Assembly (NCBI RefSeq): GCF_900111005.1 | Contig: NZ_FOFV01000005.1 | Span: forward strand, 409,095 to 473,094 | DNA from: Lentzea albida | Lineage (GTDB): Bacteria > Actinomycetota > Actinomycetes > Mycobacteriales > Pseudonocardiaceae | Direction: 5' to 3' | DNA length: 64,000 bases | Part shown: one piece after another, positions 53,106-62,002 of the stretch | Layout: each line of letters opens with the position of its first letter | Numbering within the stretch: position 1 is the stretch's first letter | Program-made: the position numbers and the translations under genes | Notes under the pieces: model-generated | Database searches by the model: none | The model's input: the letters and a program-made list of their open reading frames with translations, nothing else | Told to the model about the DNA's origin: nothing

Positions 53106-53986
53106 TCCGGCACCACACCCAGGACGTCGAGGAACGCGGCCGTGGCCGGGGTCAGGCCGGCCGCGCTCCACACCAGGTGCTCGACGCGCGAAGGCCCGTC
53201 CACGACCGGCACGGTCACGACGCCGCTGAGCCGGGGCGTGTACCGCGACGGCAGCACGGCCACCGCGAGCCCCTCCCCGATCAGCCCGGCCATCAGCTCG
53301 GCGGTGCTCACCTCGAACGCCACCTCGCGGCGCAGCCCCGCCTTCTCGAAGGCCTGGTCGGCCTGCACCCGCCCCGGCGTCCGCGCCGGGAAGTCCGCGA
53401 ACATCTCGCCCGCCAGCTCCTCCAGCGTCAGCTCGGGCCGCCGCGCGAGCGGGTGCGAGGGCGCCAGGACGGCCACGTGCTCGTCGCGCGCCAGCTCCCT
53501 GCCCCGCACGCCTTCCGGCCGCACGCCGAGCGGCAGCCCGAGGAACGCGAGGTCGAGGGCGCCGTCGCGCACCTGCTTCACCATGTCGAGGCTCGACAGC
53601 ATCTTCAACGCAACCTTGACCTGCGGATACCGTTCGCGGAACACCTTCAGCGCGGCGGGCAGGTCCACGGCGGCGACGGTCGGGATCACGCCGACGACCA
53701 CCCGCCCGCGCACCTCCCCCACCGCCGCGGCGACCTCGGCCGCCGCCCGTTCCGCGAAGTCGAGGCACTGGCGCGCGGCCGGCAGGAACGCCGCCCCGGC
53801 CGGGGTCAGCCGCACGCTGCGGCTCGTGCGGTCGAACAGGCGCGCGCCCAGGGACCGTTCGAGGCGGGCGATCTGGTGGCTCAGCGCCGACTGCACGACC
53901 AGGCACTGCCGCGCCGCCTTGGTGAAACTGCCGGTCTCGGCGACGGCGACGACGTACCGCATCTGCTGGAGCTCCACTCCACCCAT
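53102..53986 (-). CDS. LysR-family regulator
   Basis: The protein is 291 residues if started at GTG 53977 (MELQQMRYVVAVAETGSFTKAA), or 294 from ATG 53986. The HTH (AARQCLVVQSALSHQIARLERSLG, cited at about 20-43) is of LysR type, with a periplasmic-binding-like effector domain (GRVVVGVIPTV at about 90). It is divergent from the EamA transporter, with an inverted repeat between them, so it probably controls that gene. Confidence 0.9.
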   Translation of the reverse strand: MGGVELQQMRYVVAVAETGSFTKAARQCLVVQSALSHQIARLERSLGARLFDRTSRSVRLTPAGAAFLPAARQCLDFAERAAAEVAAAVGEVRGRVVVGVIPTVAAVDLPAALKVFRERYPQVKVALKMLSSLDMVKQVRDGALDLAFLGLPLGVRPEGVRGRELARDEHVAVLAPSHPLARRPELTLEELAGEMFADFPARTPGRVQADQAFEKAGLRREVAFEVSTAELMAGLIGEGLAVAVLPSRYTPRLSGVVTVPVVDGPSRVEHLVWSAAGLTPATAAFLDVLGVVPD

Positions 53987-53990
53987 CTTG

Positions 53991-54004
53991 AATCACGATG
54001 GATT
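53991..54004. promoter_or_regulatory. putative LysR operator
   Basis: AATC-N6-GATT, in AATCACGATGGATT, is a symmetrical site in the 71-bp LysR/EamA divergent gap. Its position close to the LysR start fits an autoregulatory LysR box. Confidence 0.5.
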
Positions 54005-54057
54005 GGATGAAAAGCATGTGTTGGACTCATTGATCGGGTCGCCGAACACTGGACGAC

Positions 54058-54948
54058 GTGAGAAACACCGATCTGTCCCGCACCGCGCTCGCGGCGTTCG
54101 CACCGGTGGTCTGGGGCTCGACCTACGTGGTCACGACCGAGCTGCTGCCGGTGGGCCACCCGCTGTTCGCGGGCCTGCTGCGCGCGCTGCCCGCGGGCCT
54201 GGTCGCGCTGGCGCTCACCAGGACGCTGCCCCGGGGCACCTGGTGGGCCAAGGCGGCCGCGCTGGGCGTGCTCAACATCGGGCTGTTCTTCCCGTTCCTT
54301 TTCGTCGCCGCCGAACGCCTGCCGGGCGGTGTCGCGGCCACCCTGGGCGCCGCACAGCCGCTCGTGGTGGCGTTGCTGGCGGTCGGGGTGCTCAAGGAGA
54401 ACCCGTCCGCGTGGCGGCTCGCCTGGGGCGTCGTGGGGGTGCTGGGGGTCGGGCTCGTGGTGCTCGGGCCGGCGGCGGGCTTCGACCTCGTCGGTGTGCT
54501 GGCGGGGCTGGGCGGCGCCGCGACCATGGCGCTCGGCGTGACGCTGACGAAGAAGTGGGGCAGGCCCGCCGGTGTGGGCCCGACGGCGTTCGCGGGCTGG
54601 CAGCTCACGGCGGGTGGGCTGTTCCTGGTCCCCGTGACGTTCCTGGTCGAGGGCGCACCACCTGCCATCGGCCCCACCGCCGTGCTCGGCTACCTGTGGC
54701 TCGGCGGTGTCGGCGGTCTGCTCGCCTACGTCCTGTGGTTCCGCGCGATCACCACGCTGCCGGTCGCGTCCGTGTCGATGCTCGGCCTGCTGTCCCCGAT
54801 GGTCGCCGCGCTGCTCGGTGTCGTGGTGCTCGGCCAGACGCTGGACCTCTCGCAGCTCACCGGTTTCGCACTCGCCCTCGCCGCGATCGTGGCGAGCCAG
54901 CGGCCCTCACCGCTCACGGCCGCGACCCGAGCTCCAGCCGCAGGATGA
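54058..54948 (+). CDS. EamA (DMT) family transporter
   Basis: The 296-residue protein has about ten transmembrane helices in two EamA repeats. The first repeat has VVWGSTYVVTTELLP and the second starts after ATMALGVTLTKKWG. DMT proteins of this group export amino acids or other metabolites, or take up sugars. GTG at 54058. It is divergent from the LysR gene and its end overlaps the acetyltransferase by 35 bp. Confidence 0.85.
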   Translation: MRNTDLSRTALAAFAPVVWGSTYVVTTELLPVGHPLFAGLLRALPAGLVALALTRTLPRGTWWAKAAALGVLNIGLFFPFLFVAAERLPGGVAATLGAAQPLVVALLAVGVLKENPSAWRLAWGVVGVLGVGLVVLGPAAGFDLVGVLAGLGGAATMALGVTLTKKWGRPAGVGPTAFAGWQLTAGGLFLVPVTFLVEGAPPAIGPTAVLGYLWLGGVGGLLAYVLWFRAITTLPVASVSMLGLLSPMVAALLGVVVLGQTLDLSQLTGFALALAAIVASQRPSPLTAATRAPAAG

Positions 54949-55390
54949 CCTCGCCGTCCTCGTCGGTCTCGCCGGTGGGCACGAACCCGAACCCGCGGTA
55001 GAACGGCTCGGGCGAGCCCTCCCCCGGCACGCAGCTCGTGAGCAGTTCGGTGGCTCCCGCGGCCCGCAGCAGCGCCACGACCTCGTTCAGGATCGCCCTG
55101 CCGTACCCGCGCCCCTGGTGCTCGGCGTCCACGAGCAGGCGCCACAGGAAGAACGGCCCGAGCAGGCCCGGTCCCGGCACGAGGTCCCAGCACAGCATCA
55201 CGAACCCGACCGGCGTGTCGCCGTCGCAGACCGCGCGGAACCACGGTTTCGCCTCGGGGTTCTCCCGCGCGTCCTGGAATGACCTCTCGACGGACGCCAC
55301 GAACCGCTCCTGCGAGGGGTGCACGCGCAGGGCGACCACGGCGTCGCGGTTCGCGTCGGTGATCTCGACCAGGCGGATCTGAGCGCTCAT
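54914..55390 (-). CDS. GNAT-family N-acetyltransferase
   Basis: The 158-residue protein has the GNAT acetyl-CoA site (FFLWRLLVDAEHQGRGYGRAIL, cited at about 79-100, with the QGRGYG loop) and FYRGFGFVPTGE near the C-terminus. The layout is that of spermidine/spermine or amino acid acetyltransferases (SpeG-like). ATG at 55390. The substrate is not certain. Confidence 0.87.
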   Translation of the reverse strand: MSAQIRLVEITDANRDAVVALRVHPSQERFVASVERSFQDARENPEAKPWFRAVCDGDTPVGFVMLCWDLVPGPGLLGPFFLWRLLVDAEHQGRGYGRAILNEVVALLRAAGATELLTSCVPGEGSPEPFYRGFGFVPTGETDEDGEVILRLELGSRP

Positions 55391-55408
55391 GGCCCCCGAT
55401 TGTGCCGT

Positions 55409-55840
55409 TCAGCGCGACGTGGAGGGTGCGATCGGCTGTCCCGGGGACGACGTCGGGTTGTTCGTGACGGCCACCGGTGTCGTGTTCGACGGCGCCGACT
55501 TCGGGGGTTCGCCGGACGGCGAGGTGCTCACCGGCGCGGACGTCGCCGGCGTCGGCGCGGTGGACTCCGGCGGCGAGGGGTCCGACGGCACCGGCGAGGT
55601 GGTAGTCGGCGACGGTCCGGGTGTCGCGGGTTCCACCGGGGCCTGCCCCGGCAGCACGGCGAGTGCCACCGCCACGACCACCACGGTCGCCAGCCCGCTG
55701 CCCACGACGGCGATCGCGCGCCGCCGGGTCCGCACCTTCTCGCCGCGCGAGATCAGGTCGGCGGCCGTGACGGCACGCGGCGGCGCCTCTTCCTGGTGCA
55801 GAGCGGAGAAAGCCGCCCTCAGGTCGTCCTCGCGAACCAT
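55409..55840 (-). CDS. single-span membrane protein paired with an ECF sigma factor
   Basis: The 143-residue protein has an N-terminal cytoplasmic segment (EDDLRAAFSALHQEEAPPR), one transmembrane helix (about 41-61) and a Pro/Ser/Thr-rich extracytoplasmic tail. Its start overlaps the sigma stop (TGATG). The topology and gene order fit an anti-sigma factor, although no zinc anti-sigma motif (HxxxCxxC) is present. Confidence 0.7.
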   Translation of the reverse strand: MVREDDLRAAFSALHQEEAPPRAVTAADLISRGEKVRTRRRAIAVVGSGLATVVVVAVALAVLPGQAPVEPATPGPSPTTTSPVPSDPSPPESTAPTPATSAPVSTSPSGEPPKSAPSNTTPVAVTNNPTSSPGQPIAPSTSR

Positions 55841-56343
55841 CACACCTCCAGCCTCAGATGGTCGAACTCCGGCCCCAGCCTGCGCCGCAACGACTCCAGG
55901 CCCTTGCTGGTCTGCGACTTCACCGTGCCCGTCGAGCAGTTCAGCGCCGCCGCCGCGTCCTCGACGCTCAGATCGTGCCAAAAGCGCAGCACGAGGACCG
56001 CGCGCTGCCGTGCGGCGACCGAGTTGAGCGCCTGCCACACGACGAGCCTGTCCTCCGCCCCGGGGACGGAGGACAGGCCCTCTGGGGGCGCGTCGGTCAG
56101 CTTCTCCCTGCGCCACCGCACCTTGCGGCGTTCGGCGAGGAACGTCCGCACGACGATCTGGCGCAGGTACGGCTCGAGCCCCGACCGGTCCGCGAGTTTC
56201 GGACCGGCCAGGTACAGCTTCAAGAACGCCGACTGCATGACGTCCTCCGCCTCGTGCCAGTTGCCGCACAGCAGGAACGCCGTGAAGCGCATCGAGTCGG
56301 CGCACCGGTCGAAGCAGTCGGTGAACTCGGCCTCCCAGTTCAG
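55840..56343 (-). CDS. ECF sigma factor, SigE/SigM-like
   Basis: The 167-residue sigma factor has region 2 (AFLLCGNWHEAEDVMQSAFLKLY, cited at about 22-44) and region 4 (VAARQRAVLVLRFWHDLS, then AALNCSTGTVKSQTSKGL), typical of SACE/SigE-like ECF factors. AAGGAG lies six bases before CTG at 56343, and the conserved NWEAEFTDCF region follows directly. No ATG, GTG or TTG is available nearby, so a CTG start is likely. It is between a Pro/Thr-rich secreted protein and the membrane protein at 55409. Confidence 0.83.
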   Translation of the reverse strand: MNWEAEFTDCFDRCADSMRFTAFLLCGNWHEAEDVMQSAFLKLYLAGPKLADRSGLEPYLRQIVVRTFLAERRKVRWRREKLTDAPPEGLSSVPGAEDRLVVWQALNSVAARQRAVLVLRFWHDLSVEDAAAALNCSTGTVKSQTSKGLESLRRRLGPEFDHLRLEV

Positions 56344-56353
56344 CGGTGGCTCC

Positions 56354-56725
56354 TTACCGTGCCGGCGTCGTGGCGACCGGCGACGTCGTCGGGGTCTTCG
56401 TGTTCTCGGGTGGCGTCGCGACCGGGGCCGTCGTCGGGACCGGGGGCGAGGTCTGGATCGGGTAGCTGGCCGGAGGCGTCGTCGCGACCGGCGGCCGCGA
56501 CGTGGTGGGGGCGGGCGGCTGCGAGACCGGCGGCGTGGTCGCGAGCGGCGACGTCGACGGCACCGGGGCAGGCGGCGTCGTCGCGATCGGGGTGGGCGGC
56601 TGCGGAGCCGAGGTCGTGGGCAGGGGCGCGGTCTCGCCGCCACCGCTCAGCGCGAGGGCGGGCACCGCGATGCCGACGGCACCCAGCGCGACCGCTCCGG
56701 CCACGATCACCATTCGTTTGCGCAC
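56354..56725 (-). CDS. Pro/Thr-rich secreted or membrane-tethered protein
   Basis: The 123-residue protein starts with a basic segment and a hydrophobic stretch (VIVAGAVALGAVGIAVPALAL, about 6-26) that acts as signal peptide or anchor. The rest is a repetitive Pro/Thr/Ser sequence with many PTT, TTPP and VATTP units and no folded domain. GTG at 56725 with GGAG upstream is the start. Its stop overlaps the ribosome site of the sigma gene, so it leads the three-gene operon. Confidence 0.7.
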   Translation of the reverse strand: MRKRMVIVAGAVALGAVGIAVPALALSGGGETAPLPTTSAPQPPTPIATTPPAPVPSTSPLATTPPVSQPPAPTTSRPPVATTPPASYPIQTSPPVPTTAPVATPPENTKTPTTSPVATTPAR

Positions 56726-56757
56726 TTGCAGCTCCAGCAGGATCGGTGGCGCCAGGA

Positions 56758-57438
56758 TCAGGCGCCCTCACCCGTATCCATGTGGCCGGGCCCGCGTCCG
56801 GTTGCCACTGTGTCCTGGATCACGATCTCGACGCATCGGGCCCGTTCCGCGGCCTCGTCGAGCACCGAACGCCGTGGTTCGGGCACGTCCAGGACGCGGT
56901 CCTCCGCCAGGGAGAAGACGCCGGAGAGCCTGCGGTCGTTGCGCAGGACGTCGAGCGCCTGCCAGTCGCCGCCGAGCACCACACCGTCGAGTTCGGCGAG
57001 CCGCGGGACGAGCACCCTCGCGACGTCGTCCGCCGCGGCCTGCAGCGCGACCCTGGCCTGCCCCTCCCGCCGACGCGCGAACCGCTGCTGCGACCAGCCA
57101 CCCGCCCGGATGCGGCCGTGGACCTGCTTGCGGTCGGTGGTCGAGACCTCGACCCTGCCGCCGAACGCCACCCCGACGCTGTGACCACCGAGCCGCACGA
57201 GGACCAAGCCGATCCTGCGGGGCTCGGTCAACTTTTCAATCACCTCTCCTACAGAGGTACCGCCCCGAGTGCGGAACGTGGCGGTCGCGCCGTCCTCCGC
57301 GGAGACGACGACGTGGCTCTCTGTGACGTGCGTCTCGACGGCGCCGTGCCGGTCCGCGAACCTGCGGATCCAACCCTCGACCCGCTCCGGCTCGACCTCG
57401 ACCGCCCGCCCACCGGGAACCTGCCGGACCCGGCTCAT
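56758..57438 (-). CDS. acVLRF1-family peptidyl-tRNA hydrolase/release-factor-like protein
   Basis: The 226-residue protein matches the actinobacterial acVLRF1 family: ETHVTESHVVVSAEDGATA in the N-terminal half and AGGWSQQRFARRRE (about 112-125), with the Gln-containing loop that in VLRF1/Vms1-type proteins releases nascent chains from tRNA on stalled ribosomes. Its cytosolic role would be ribosome-associated quality control. ATG at 57438. It is the first gene of a minus-strand group and lies 32 bp upstream of the Pro/Thr-rich gene. Confidence 0.8.
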   Translation of the reverse strand: MSRVRQVPGGRAVEVEPERVEGWIRRFADRHGAVETHVTESHVVVSAEDGATATFRTRGGTSVGEVIEKLTEPRRIGLVLVRLGGHSVGVAFGGRVEVSTTDRKQVHGRIRAGGWSQQRFARRREGQARVALQAAADDVARVLVPRLAELDGVVLGGDWQALDVLRNDRRLSGVFSLAEDRVLDVPEPRRSVLDEAAERARCVEIVIQDTVATGRGPGHMDTGEGA

Positions 57439-57702
57439 GCGAACTCCCACATCGCGGGAACAGCGCCCTGGATGCGCGGAACGCCAGACTCGGTCACCGT
57501 GCACACACTAGAACCACGTAGACACGGGCGGTGAACGCACGAACAAGTTACCGATGGGTTCGCTACGCTTGACAGATGAGTCTCGAAAGCGTGAACTCAT
57601 CAACCGTATGGATTAACCATTGACTCCATCCGGCTCCGACCAGCGATGTTCACGGACGGGTAGGGTCACTGGGGCGTGATCTTATGACAGCGGGGAGTCA
57701 CC

Positions 57703-58683
57703 ATGACGACTGCTGCCGGTCGACCAACACTGACCGTCGACGACACGGACTCGACGGGCCACGGCAGCCTTACGCAACTCTTGACGACGGGACCGTTCCC
57801 CGAAGCGTTGAGGGCGGCGATCAAGGCGAGCCGACTCAGTCTCGACCGCATCCAGCACCGGTTGGCACTGCGTGGCGTGACCATCAGCGTCGCGACGCTC
57901 AGCTACTGGCAGTCAGGACGGCGAAGGCCTGAACGACCTGAGTCACTGGAGGCGCTGCGGCACCTCGAGTCGGTCTTGGGCGTGCCTCAGTCGGGCCTGT
58001 CGGCGCTGCTCGGACCGCCTCGCCCGCGAGGCCGCCGCTGCCGCCCGACGACGATGATGCCGATCGACGCCCTCTGGGCGCGCCGCGAGCGGGTCGCGAA
58101 CCTGCTCTCGAAGGTCGACACGTCGTCCGACCTGAAGCTGGGCCGGATCAGCCAGCACGACCGCATCGAGATCTCTGCCGACGGCGGGCAGAAATCAGTG
58201 TGGGTGCGCCAGATCCTGCGCGCCGAGCAGGACGGCCCCGACCGGTGGGCGCTCGTGTTCGAGACCGAGGAGAGCGACGTGCTCCCCGAGATCACGAACG
58301 TGCGCAACTGCCACCTGGGCCGCATCGCCCGCGACCACGAGGCCAACATCATGGTCGCGGAGATGATGTTCGAACGCCCGCTCACCCGCGGCGAGACCCT
58401 CATCATGGAATACCAGCTGGTGTTCCCCGAGGGCCACGCCCCCAAGGGCAACAACACGTTCGCGCGCAAGTTCCGCCTCCCGGTCCGCGAGTACGTCATC
58501 GAGGTCCGCTTCGACGAGACGAACCTCCCGTCCCGCGTGCAGCAGTACAGCGTGCCCGCGGGCGACGAGACCCCGTCCCGCCGCCGCAACCTCACCCTGG
58601 ACTCGGGCGGCGGCGTGCACGCCGTGGCACTCGGGTTCGGTCCGGGCGTGTTCGGCATCCGCTGGGAGTGGCCGAACCGCTAG
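57703..58683 (+). CDS. XRE-type HTH protein with large C-terminal domain
   Basis: The 326-residue protein has an N-terminal helix-turn-helix (ALRGVTISVATLSYWQSGRR, about 52-71) and a C-terminal region of about 200 residues that looks like a beta-rich immunity or adaptor-type domain (VWVRQILRAEQDGPDRWALV, GNNTFARKFRLPV). The recognition helix includes SVATLSYWQSGRRRPER. GGGGAG precedes the ATG. Function unknown; probably a transcriptional regulator. Confidence 0.8.
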   Translation: MTTAAGRPTLTVDDTDSTGHGSLTQLLTTGPFPEALRAAIKASRLSLDRIQHRLALRGVTISVATLSYWQSGRRRPERPESLEALRHLESVLGVPQSGLSALLGPPRPRGRRCRPTTMMPIDALWARRERVANLLSKVDTSSDLKLGRISQHDRIEISADGGQKSVWVRQILRAEQDGPDRWALVFETEESDVLPEITNVRNCHLGRIARDHEANIMVAEMMFERPLTRGETLIMEYQLVFPEGHAPKGNNTFARKFRLPVREYVIEVRFDETNLPSRVQQYSVPAGDETPSRRRNLTLDSGGGVHAVALGFGPGVFGIRWEWPNR

Positions 58684-58704
58684 AGCGGTGGCATCAGACG
58701 TGTG

Positions 58705-58737
58705 AGGGGCGCTTCCCGGTCGGGGAGGCGCCCCTTT
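58705..58737 (+). terminator. terminator of the XRE gene
   Basis: AGGGGCGCTTCCC and GGGGAGGCGCCCCT form a long stem with a GGTC loop and a small bulge, followed by TTT. It lies 21 bp after the stop codon. Confidence 0.75.
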
Positions 58738-58839
58738 CGCCGTTCGCGGGCAGGGAGGTGGTGGCCGGACGTCTGGGGACGGCGAGGCGGGCCAGGGCGG
58801 GGCCGGGCGAAGCCGAAGGCGAGCCACCCTGCCCCCAAA

Positions 58840-58944
58840 GCAATGGCGAAGCCGAGGCGTCCCTACCTCGCCCTCCCGAGCAAGCGGTGGTGACCCGGCC
58901 CCAATCGCGATCGTCGCGAAGCGGCGATGACCGGCACCGGCTCG
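58840..58944 (-). repeat. dispersed intergenic repeat, copy B
   Basis: Read on the minus strand it matches 24871-24976 block for block (CCGGTCATCGCCGCTTCGCG to CTCGGCTTCGCCATTGC). Beyond the shared part it continues into GC-rich sequence (CTTCGGCTTCGCC) not found in copy A. Confidence 0.85.
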
Positions 58945-59019
58945 TCAAAGCCCATGCAACCACCCTCGCAAGGTGACGTGACCGCACGCCAGCCGACCCC
59001 GCACATGCCCAAAAGGAAA

Positions 59020-59044
59020 GGCCCCCGGCCAAAAGCCGGGGGCC
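59020..59044 (-). terminator. terminator of the subtilase-like gene
   Basis: GGCCCCCGGC-N5-GCCGGGGGCC is a perfect 10-bp stem, followed on the minus strand by TTTCCTTTT. It ends 19 bp after the stop at 59064. Confidence 0.85.
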
Positions 59045-59063
59045 TCCCACCACTCTCAGCTCA

Positions 59064-61856
59064 TCACACCCAACCGGCCACGCTCAGCGTCACCGAACGC
59101 AGCGAACCGCGGTCGGTGCCCACCACGTCGGCCACCTTGAACACCCAGGTGCCGTCAGCCGGGTCCGCCGTCAGCCCGGACAGGGCCGAGCCCGCCTTCC
59201 ACGAGCCGGTGAACGGCGCCTGAGCGCTGGACACGCCCGAGAACGGCAGCGTGGCGTCGTCGGTGAAGACGGCCTGGCAGATGTTGTTGCCGGTGCCGCC
59301 CGCACGCGAGAACAGCGTCACGGTCTTGCCCGCCGGGGAGGTGAGCGTGCCCACCAGGTCGCCGACGAACGTGTGGTCGATGCCGACCGTGGTCGAGCCC
59401 TCGGTGGCCGAGCACGCGGAGCCGTCCACGGAGAACTTCAGGTTCGACGCGGCGCCGACGCCCGTGACGGGCAGCGAGACCGAGACGCCGGTCTGGTCGT
59501 TGTCCGGGATGGCGATCGGTGCGCCCGTGTACGCGAAGGTCTTGAACTCGCGCGACGGCTCACCCACGCGGAGCGTGAACGAGGTCGTCGTGGGCGACGT
59601 GGCACCCGCGTAGGTCACGCGGGCGTCGAGCTTGACCGCCGAACCGAGTCCGGCGGAGGCCGGCACGGTCACCTTGTAGGTGTTGCTGACGGTCTGGCCC
59701 GGGTCGATGTTGCCGTAGTACTTGGAACGCGGCGCGATGGTCACGCCGGCGGACGTCGTCGACAGCACGACCGAGGTCGACGCGGCCGAGCCGTCACCGT
59801 TGTTGGCCACCGGCAGCGTCACCGTGGAGGTGGTGCCGGGCTTGAGGAAAGCGCTTCCGTCGGCGTCGTTGACGATCGTCGGCTTCTGCGCGCGTGCCAG
59901 TGCCTGCGGCGAGGCGCCCGTGTAGGCGAGGGCGCGGTCGGCCATCACGATGCCGGCACCGGTGCGGTTGTCCACACCGGACTCGACGATGTCGATCGCC
60001 GTGGTGACAAGGGCTTCCTTGACCTCGGCGGGCGTCAGCGTCGGGTTGCCGGACAGGATGAGGCCGGCGATCGCGGCGGCGTTCGGGGCCGAGGCGGACG
60101 TGCCGAAGAACGGCGCGAAGCCCGGCACCGAGGTGGTGACACCGTCGGCCGCGGTGAGGTCCGGCTTCTGCCGGGTCTCGGCGAGCGGGGTGCCGTCCGG
60201 CGCGAAGAACGTCTTGCGCGGGCCGTCGGAGGTGAAGCGCTCCGGCTTCTGCGCACTGGTGAACGCGCCGGGGTACGGGCCGCTCGGGTTGGCCGGGTCG
60301 CCGGGCTCGAGGTCGAACGGCAGAGCGCCCGCGGCGGGTGCGGCCGCGACCGAGATCGCGCCCTTGGCCGCCGAGTGGCCGCGCGTGGTGCCGGGGGTGA
60401 CGTACTTCTTCAGGCCGTCGTTGGTGTCGGCGAAACGGCCGCCGAACAGCGACAACGCGAAGTACTTGTCCTCACCTCGGTACCGCACGACCGCGAGGCG
60501 CGTCCCCGTCGAGCTCGACGGGGTGTTGATGCGCTCGTACGGGTCCTGGGCGCCGTCCTGGTTGTTCTGGCTGAAGGTGACAACGTTGCCTTGGGCGTTG
60601 ACCAGGTACAGGTCGTAGTCGTTGGCCGACTGCCCCAGCGGGTCGGCCCAGTGCAGCACCACGGGGGTGTCGCCCGAGAAGTTCGACAGCGGGTTGAACA
60701 GCTGCTTCTGGTTCGGGTCCGGGTTGAAGTCGTGCGCGGAGCCCGCGAACTTGCCGATGCCCACGCCCGAGTCGACGAACTCGCCCTCGTAGTGGCCGGA
60801 GGTGCCGTCGGCGACGTTGCCCTGGTTGCCGGCGCTCGAGAAGAACAGGGCGCCGTCGGCGACGACCGCGTCCACGGCGCGCGCGATGATGCCGTCCTGG
60901 AACGGCGACTCGTTGAAGTAGATGACGTCGTCGACGATGACGTCGCAGCCGAGGTCGAAGCGCAGCTTCTTGATGTTGTCCGCGAAGCTCGCGTCGCCGT
61001 TGAACGCCGTGGCGAAGCCGAGTTCGGCGTTCGGCGCGATGTCGTGCAGGATCTCGAGCATCGCGGTGCCCTCGTCACCGGAGCCCGCCTGACCGGTCAG
61101 CACGTCGACGGCCGGCAGCTCGCCCGAGGCCTGCGACACGGCCAGCGAGCTCACACCGTCCGACAGCGCGCAGAGCTTCGTGCCGACACCGGTCACGCGG
61201 AACGACCCGCGCGCGGCCTCGGCGTTGTGCGCCTTGTCGCTCTCGGCGACCTTCGCGGCCTGGACGGAGAGGGTCTTCTCCGACAGGCGGCGCTCGATCT
61301 CCGCAGCCTTGTCCTCTTTGGACGGAGCCTGCTTGCGGGCCTTGGTGTCCCGCTTGTTCTTGACGTCCTGCGTCATCGCGTCGCTGCCGGGCTCGACGCG
61401 TGCCACGTCGGAGCGACCGGCGATCTCGGCGATCTTCGAGACCGGGACCTCGGCGCGCACGGTGCGGTGCTCGGAGGAGACCGCCCGGATCTGCCCGCCC
61501 GCCGCGCGGACAGCGTTGACCAGGTCCTCGGAGTACTGCTTGGCGCGGATGTCCACGAGCGTCGTGGCCTTCGGCGTCACGGCGACGCCGGTCTGCACCT
61601 GCGGGAGGGCGCTGGTCGTGGCGGCCGAGACGCGCTTGCGCGCCTCCACGACGAGAGCGCTGTCCACCTTGGACTCAGCAGGGGTGAGCGACTTCTTGAT
61701 GCTCTGCAGCGCGGCGATCTGCGCTGCCGTGCGGTCGTTGATGGTCTTGGACGCCTTGCCCGGATCCGCGGACGCCGGCGTGACGGCGGTGAGTGCGGCC
61801 AGAAGAACTGCGGTGCCTGCGGTGACTAACGTCGTGCCTCTTCGAGATCGGCGCAC
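59064..61856 (-). CDS. secreted subtilase-like protein with P domain
   Basis: The 930-residue protein starts at GTG 61856, which has GGGGGAG seven bases upstream; the first 35 residues hold a signal peptide (GTAVLLAALTAVTPASA). A long propeptide follows. The S8-like core has the Asp in LCALSDGVSSL, Asn in SSAGNQGN and Ser in GTSASAPNAAAIAG. The position of the usual His-Gly-Thr reads DEGTAMLEI, so the canonical His is absent. C-terminal regions are a CARDB-like domain and a P-type domain (GIDHTFVGDLVGTLTSP to GTWVFKVAD). Probably an extracellular protease. Confidence 0.87.
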   Translation of the reverse strand: MRRSRRGTTLVTAGTAVLLAALTAVTPASADPGKASKTINDRTAAQIAALQSIKKSLTPAESKVDSALVVEARKRVSAATTSALPQVQTGVAVTPKATTLVDIRAKQYSEDLVNAVRAAGGQIRAVSSEHRTVRAEVPVSKIAEIAGRSDVARVEPGSDAMTQDVKNKRDTKARKQAPSKEDKAAEIERRLSEKTLSVQAAKVAESDKAHNAEAARGSFRVTGVGTKLCALSDGVSSLAVSQASGELPAVDVLTGQAGSGDEGTAMLEILHDIAPNAELGFATAFNGDASFADNIKKLRFDLGCDVIVDDVIYFNESPFQDGIIARAVDAVVADGALFFSSAGNQGNVADGTSGHYEGEFVDSGVGIGKFAGSAHDFNPDPNQKQLFNPLSNFSGDTPVVLHWADPLGQSANDYDLYLVNAQGNVVTFSQNNQDGAQDPYERINTPSSSTGTRLAVVRYRGEDKYFALSLFGGRFADTNDGLKKYVTPGTTRGHSAAKGAISVAAAPAAGALPFDLEPGDPANPSGPYPGAFTSAQKPERFTSDGPRKTFFAPDGTPLAETRQKPDLTAADGVTTSVPGFAPFFGTSASAPNAAAIAGLILSGNPTLTPAEVKEALVTTAIDIVESGVDNRTGAGIVMADRALAYTGASPQALARAQKPTIVNDADGSAFLKPGTTSTVTLPVANNGDGSAASTSVVLSTTSAGVTIAPRSKYYGNIDPGQTVSNTYKVTVPASAGLGSAVKLDARVTYAGATSPTTTSFTLRVGEPSREFKTFAYTGAPIAIPDNDQTGVSVSLPVTGVGAASNLKFSVDGSACSATEGSTTVGIDHTFVGDLVGTLTSPAGKTVTLFSRAGGTGNNICQAVFTDDATLPFSGVSSAQAPFTGSWKAGSALSGLTADPADGTWVFKVADVVGTDRGSLRSVTLSVAGWV

Positions 61857-62002
61857 AGGGTTTCTCCCCCGAACGTTGGCGTGCCCCCGAGCACGCGGCC
61901 TGCGACCGGAGATTCCCGGTCGAGGCGCCAACGTATGGTGCCTGCCTGATCACAGTCAGCATCCGATTGGGCTACTTCTCACTTAGCAGACACAATCACA
62001 CT

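Noticed and set aside
57569..57597. TTGACA followed by TGAACT upstream of the XRE gene
   Set aside because: The -35 is perfect and the spacer is right, but the -10 is poor; not secure enough to annotate.
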